Source: VRUE01 sp963703895 (GTDB lineage: Bacteria > Actinomycetota > Thermoleophilia > Solirubrobacterales > 70-9). From it: a stretch of DNA of 64,000 bases. The notes beneath the pieces were generated by a model, which saw nothing but the letters and a program-made list of their open reading frames with translations, had not been told where the DNA came from and did not search any database. A program made the translations under genes and the position numbers. Below are positions 61,034-64,000 of the stretch, piece by piece (the first letter of the stretch is position 1; each line of letters begins with the position of its first letter). The stretch lies in NCBI GenBank assembly GCA_963703895.1, contig CAVPFX010000003.1, forward strand, positions 682,001 to 746,000. The letters run 5' to 3'.

Positions 61034-61498
61034 GTGCCCTTCCACGTCGAGATCAGAACCGGCATCAACCACGCCCGGGCCTTCAATCTCAATCGTGAGC
61101 AGTTGTTGGCGCAGGTGGTGGCGCCGTGGCTGGAGAACCTTACGGTCGAGCTGGGGGAACAGGAGTGGTTTCCCACCGAGAGCCAGCTGAAGATCCTCGA
61201 GGGTCCGCACCTGGAGGGCCCCGACCTCGCCTTCGGCCAGGGCTGGGCGAACGCCGAGCGCTCCGCCGAGATCGTCACCAAGCGCGAGTTGTCCGCCGCG
61301 CCTGCGCCCCGGCACCCAGACGCCTTCGTCGTCGAAGCGGCGGATCCCGAGACTGCCGTCAGCGAGATGCTGAGTGGGCATCAGGCGACACCGACAGCCT
61401 GGAGCGAGGCACAGCGGCGGATCGACGGCCGCGACCCGGAGGTCGAGGCCGTGATCCTCGTCGTCAGGCAGTCCGGGGCTGAGCAGCCGCGAAGCTGA
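61034..61498 (+). CDS. Hypothetical protein
   Basis: 154 residues from a leaderless GTG. Alpha/beta pattern: FHVEIRTGINHARAFNLNRE, LLAQVVAPWLENLTVELGEQ, then EWFPTESQLKILEGPHLEGP and a Trp-rich loop FGQGWANAERSAE, ending in EVEAVILVVRQSG. No export signal. Not recognised. The last 35 bases overlap the end of the convergent universal stress protein gene. Confidence 0.72.
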   Translation: MPFHVEIRTGINHARAFNLNREQLLAQVVAPWLENLTVELGEQEWFPTESQLKILEGPHLEGPDLAFGQGWANAERSAEIVTKRELSAAPAPRHPDAFVVEAADPETAVSEMLSGHQATPTAWSEAQRRIDGRDPEVEAVILVVRQSGAEQPRS

Positions 61499-62145
61499 TC
61501 GGCTTGTCCCGGGGCACGACCAGGACCGGGAAGCTCGCCGTCTCGACCGCGTAGTCGCTGGCCGCGCTGAGCGTGACCTTGCCGGCCGGCGACTCGGCGC
61601 GGGAGCCGACAACGAGCAGATCGATGTGGCCGGCCCCGGCGCGCTCGGCAACGCTGGCGCCGAGGGCAGTGGCGAGACTCTCGGCCGTCTGGCTCGCAGC
61701 TGGGTCGCCCTCGGCGATGACACCGATCGTGTTGATGCTTACCGACGGGTTATCGCGCAGTCCAGCCGGAGCGACGGCGATCGCGGCCGGGCCACCCAGC
61801 AGCAGCTTGTGAGCCGGAATGCCGGGCTTGACCGTGCCCGGCGCGGTGCGGTACTCGGAGCCGAAGACGATCACGTCGGCACTCTCGCGCTCAGCCAGTT
61901 CAGCAAGCCCAACGCTGGTGCCGGGATTGACGACGACGTGGCGGGGCATCTCCGGCGCTCCGACGGATTCGGCGCCGCGAGCGAGCAGATCCTCGGCCTC
62001 CTTCTCTTCCAGCGCGCCGCCCTGCGAGTGGCGCACGTAGGCGAGCGAGAAGCTCGGCGCCGGAAAAGGCGAGCAGGCGGCCCAGGGCGAGCGCGTCGCG
62101 ATCGTTGTCGGTGTCGTCGTAGGAAACGATGATGCGAGTTGCCAT
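61464..62145 (-). pseudogene. Universal stress protein (two-domain-like), frameshifted
   Basis: From ATG 62145 the frame reads ATRIIVSYDDTDNDRDALAL then GRLLAFSGAE; a surplus base near 62050-62053 then breaks it, and the other frame continues SLAYVRHSQGGALEEKEAED, VIVFGSEYRTAPGTVKPGIP to DLLVVGSRAESPAGKVTLSA and FPVLVVPRDKP. Repaired length is about 226 residues with one and a half UspA-type units; the G-x2-G-x9-G(S/T) ATP motif appears in altered form. Fourth one-base break in the window. It is divergent from the LysR gene. Confidence 0.75.
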
Positions 62146-62205
62146 CGAGGTGCTCCTTGGTATTCGGGGATGTCGAAGTCGATCTCGATCGTGGCACCGA
62201 ACATT

Positions 62206-62236
62206 CATTAGTGCAACTGTTTGTATTTATCTTCTC
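62206..62236. promoter_or_regulatory. Candidate LysR-type site
   Basis: AT-rich segment ATTAGTGCAACTGTTTGTAT, followed by TTATC-TTCTC-GATAA (to about 62240), in the 105-base gap between the divergent universal stress protein and lysR-type genes. LysR regulators usually bind such a T-N11-A stretch beside their own gene. Weak; no experimental consensus is known for this regulator. Confidence 0.35.
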
Positions 62237-62250
62237 GATAAGCTTTCCTT

Positions 62251-63171
62251 ATGCTGAATGCGAGCCGACTCAACGTGCTCCGAGAAGTGGTTGACCGAGG
62301 TTCCTTTTCCGCTGCGGCCGAAAGCCTGTCCTACTCGCAATCAGCGGTCTCTCAGGCGATCGCCACCCTCGAGGGGGAGGTTGGAACGACCCTGATCGAG
62401 CGCGACCGGGGCGGCGTGCGGCCGACGGCCGCGGGTGCCGCCCTGGTCAGCCACGCCGAAGGGATCCTCGGGCGGATGGAAGCGGCGGAAAACGAGCTCG
62501 AGGCGATCGCGGGCGGTCGTGCCGGGAGGCTTCGCATCGCTTCTTTCCCCAGCGCGGGAGCGACGTTGCTGCCGCGGGCAATCGCCGCTTTCGGCGCCGC
62601 CCACCCAGGTGTCGAGGTGACGCTGGCCGAGGGCGAGCCGGAGGAGATCGCGCCGCGCCTGCGCGCCGGCGAGTTCGATCTCACCCTGCTCTACGAATTC
62701 GAGCGCGCCGGCGAGCGGCTCGGCTCGCGCGTGCGCCGCTTCGAGCTGCTCTCGGACCCGCTGCACCTGGCCCTGCCGACCAGCCACCCCTTGGCTCGCC
62801 GCCACCAGGTCCAGCTCGAGGATCTGCGCGAAGAGTCCTGGGTCCAGACATCGGCCTCCGGCCCCTGCGCCCGCCACGTCGTCCGCTCCTGCCACGCGGC
62901 CGGCTTCGAGCCACGCGTCTCCTTCGAAAGTGACGACTACCAGACGGTCCAGGGCCTGGTTGCGGCCGGAGTAGGTGTTGGCCTGATCCCCCGGCTGGCC
63001 CTCTCCGCCGTGCGCGGCGACATCCACGTCCGCGCCTTGCATCCGCAGAGCCCCGTGCGCCAGGTCTTTGCCGCGACCCGCCGGGGCGCGCCCGTCACAC
63101 CCGCCGTGGCGACGCTGCTCGACACCCTGCGCGAGGTCGCTCGCTCAGTGGCAGACAGCGCCACCGGTTGA
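62251..63171 (+). CDS. LysR-family transcriptional regulator
   Basis: 306 residues. N-terminal winged HTH (LREVVDRGSFSAAAESLSYS; QSAVSQAIATLEGEVGTTLI; RPTAAGAALVSHAEGIL) and a two-lobe inducer-binding domain (GRLRIASFPSAGATLLPRAI; FDLTLLYEFERAG; VAAGVGVGLIPRLALSAVRG). Normal length. Divergent from the universal stress protein gene, a likely target. Effector unknown. Confidence 0.93.
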   Translation: MLNASRLNVLREVVDRGSFSAAAESLSYSQSAVSQAIATLEGEVGTTLIERDRGGVRPTAAGAALVSHAEGILGRMEAAENELEAIAGGRAGRLRIASFPSAGATLLPRAIAAFGAAHPGVEVTLAEGEPEEIAPRLRAGEFDLTLLYEFERAGERLGSRVRRFELLSDPLHLALPTSHPLARRHQVQLEDLREESWVQTSASGPCARHVVRSCHAAGFEPRVSFESDDYQTVQGLVAAGVGVGLIPRLALSAVRGDIHVRALHPQSPVRQVFAATRRGAPVTPAVATLLDTLREVARSVADSATG

Positions 63172-63181
63172 GGCTGGAAAT

Positions 63182-63216
63182 GGAACCGCCCCCGGGAGAA
63201 GCTCGGGGGCGGTTCC
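63182..63216. terminator. Strong hairpin between lysR and amt
   Basis: GGAACCGCCCCCG pairs perfectly with CGGGGGCGGTTCC (13 bp, nine-base loop), 11 bases after the lysR stop and 45 bases before the amt stop on the other strand. No U-tract; likely a two-way gene end. Confidence 0.55.
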
Positions 63217-63260
63217 TGTCTCCTCGTTCCCGGGCTGCCAGCCGCAGCCCGGCCTCTTGG

Positions 63261-64000
63261 CTAGACGCCTCCCGACGCCGGCGCCGCCGGCGGGGCGCTG
63301 ACCCCGTCCGGGTAGCCAAGCGAAGGCACGTCCGAGGGATAGACCTCGTGGCCGTGGACGGCGATATCGCCTTCCTCCATTTCGGCCTCGCTCATCCGCA
63401 ACGGCACGAACAGCCCGACCAGCTTGAGCAAGATGAAGGTCATGATCGCCGAGAACACGATCACCCACAGGGCCGTGTAAGCCTGGACCCCGAGCAGGTG
63501 CAGGCCGCCACCGGAGATCAGGCCTTCGTGTTCGCCGGCCATCAGTTTGTTGGCGAAGATCCCGACCAGGAGGCCGCCCGCAACGCCCGCAAAGGCGTGT
63601 GTATAGACGACGCCGAGGGTGTCATCCACATTGCGGAACGGCCGCACCCGGCTCAGGTAGTTGAGCGCCAGGTAGACGAGCGTGGAGGCGACGACGCCGA
63701 TGATGATCGCGCCCCAGCCGTTGACAAAGCCGGCGCCGGGGGTGATCGCGACGAGGCCGACGATCATTCCGTTGACGGACCCGATCAGGCTCGGCTTGCG
63801 GCCGGTCAGGTAGTCGAGGGCGACCCAGACGAGGAAGGCGACCGCGGTGCAGAGGTTGGTGTTGAGGATCGAGGCAGCGGCGATGTCGCCGGCGCTGTAC
63901 CAGTCACCGCCGTTGAAGCCGTTCCAGCCCATCCACAGCAGCCCGGCGCCGACGGCGACCATCGCCAGGTTGTTCGGCGCGTCGACCTCGCGGTCTCGCT
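63261..64000 (-). CDS. Ammonium transporter, N-terminus beyond window
   Basis: 246 C-terminal residues; the frame stays open to the window end. VGAGLLWMGWNGFNGGDWYS and the helix SLIGSVNGMIVGLVAITPGA, then GVVYTHAFAGVAGGLLVGIF with the second pore His (usually SHGVGG; here THAFAG) and a final helix VIVFSAIMTFILLKLVGLFV with a soluble tail. More diverged than amtB at 54129. It has no P-II gene on its downstream side. Confidence 0.92.
   Translation of the reverse strand, partial: RDREVDAPNNLAMVAVGAGLLWMGWNGFNGGDWYSAGDIAAASILNTNLCTAVAFLVWVALDYLTGRKPSLIGSVNGMIVGLVAITPGAGFVNGWGAIIIGVVASTLVYLALNYLSRVRPFRNVDDTLGVVYTHAFAGVAGGLLVGIFANKLMAGEHEGLISGGGLHLLGVQAYTALWVIVFSAIMTFILLKLVGLFVPLRMSEAEMEEGDIAVHGHEVYPSDVPSLGYPDGVSAPPAAPASGGV

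Overview
The window is a high-GC actinobacterial chromosome segment. Lineage clues are a small secreted protein of the type common in Thermoleophilia (signal segment with ALGGTAYAA, 3516-4040), F420-type LLM oxidoreductase, CarD, DisA, a SigH-type sigma factor beside rlmB and cysS, Atl-like and DUF4383 proteins, and many leaderless genes. I read it as Thermoleophilia, probably Solirubrobacterales; this is inference from gene content, not a database result. About 68 protein genes and one tRNA-Thr are supported. Most genes lie on the minus strand. Four genes (near 4217, 21318, 59530 and 62052) need a one-base correction to be read through, which points to residual sequence error in the source assembly or to recent decay.

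Layout. 1-12 kb: fatty-acid catabolism (three acyl-CoA dehydrogenases, thiolase, 3-hydroxyacyl-CoA dehydrogenase, LLM oxidoreductase), with the same TetR-type palindrome at both ends of the block. 11-20 kb: CorC/HlyC transporter, periplasmic-binding-like protein, rhomboid, an ECF sigma factor with a small membrane partner, a PlsC-GpsA fusion, and a ring-cleaving dioxygenase with an iron alcohol dehydrogenase. 20-25 kb: tRNA-Thr with an overlapping PD-(D/E)XK nuclease gene, sigH, rlmB, cysS. 25-34 kb: acyl-CoA ligase, ispF, a PHP phosphatase, DUF389, ispD, carD, disA, MFS exporter. 35-44 kb: aldo/keto reductase, clpC, lysS, greA, dus, coaX, folK, folB. 44.6-47.9 kb: a visibly less GC-rich insert (coiled-coil protein, SAMHD1-like HD hydrolase, soluble Hanks kinase) that separates folP from folB. 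48-56 kb: folP, ftsH, hpt, tilS, MerR-cyclase fusion, glnB-amtB. 56-64 kb: phosphorylase, a large cell-wall hydrolase, HAD phosphatase, universal stress protein, LysR regulator, and a second ammonium transporter cut by the window end.

The most unusual signal is a set of fourteen long, mostly perfect inverted repeats. Twelve sit in gaps directly after stop codons; two lie in frame inside cysS and ispD. They fall into families whose interiors are conserved (a 17-base GATCTGCTGCGCGACGG block; an ACTTTTTCG/CGAAAAAGT pair; GGCGGATACTCAAA with a CTAATTAG-centred palindrome; TTCCGGTGCGCTTT arms) while, in the first three, the 20-27 bp arms differ from copy to copy yet stay self-complementary. This looks like a structure-maintained, possibly mobile palindromic element that also serves gene ends. 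A second candidate system is the kinase-HD cassette inside the folate genes.
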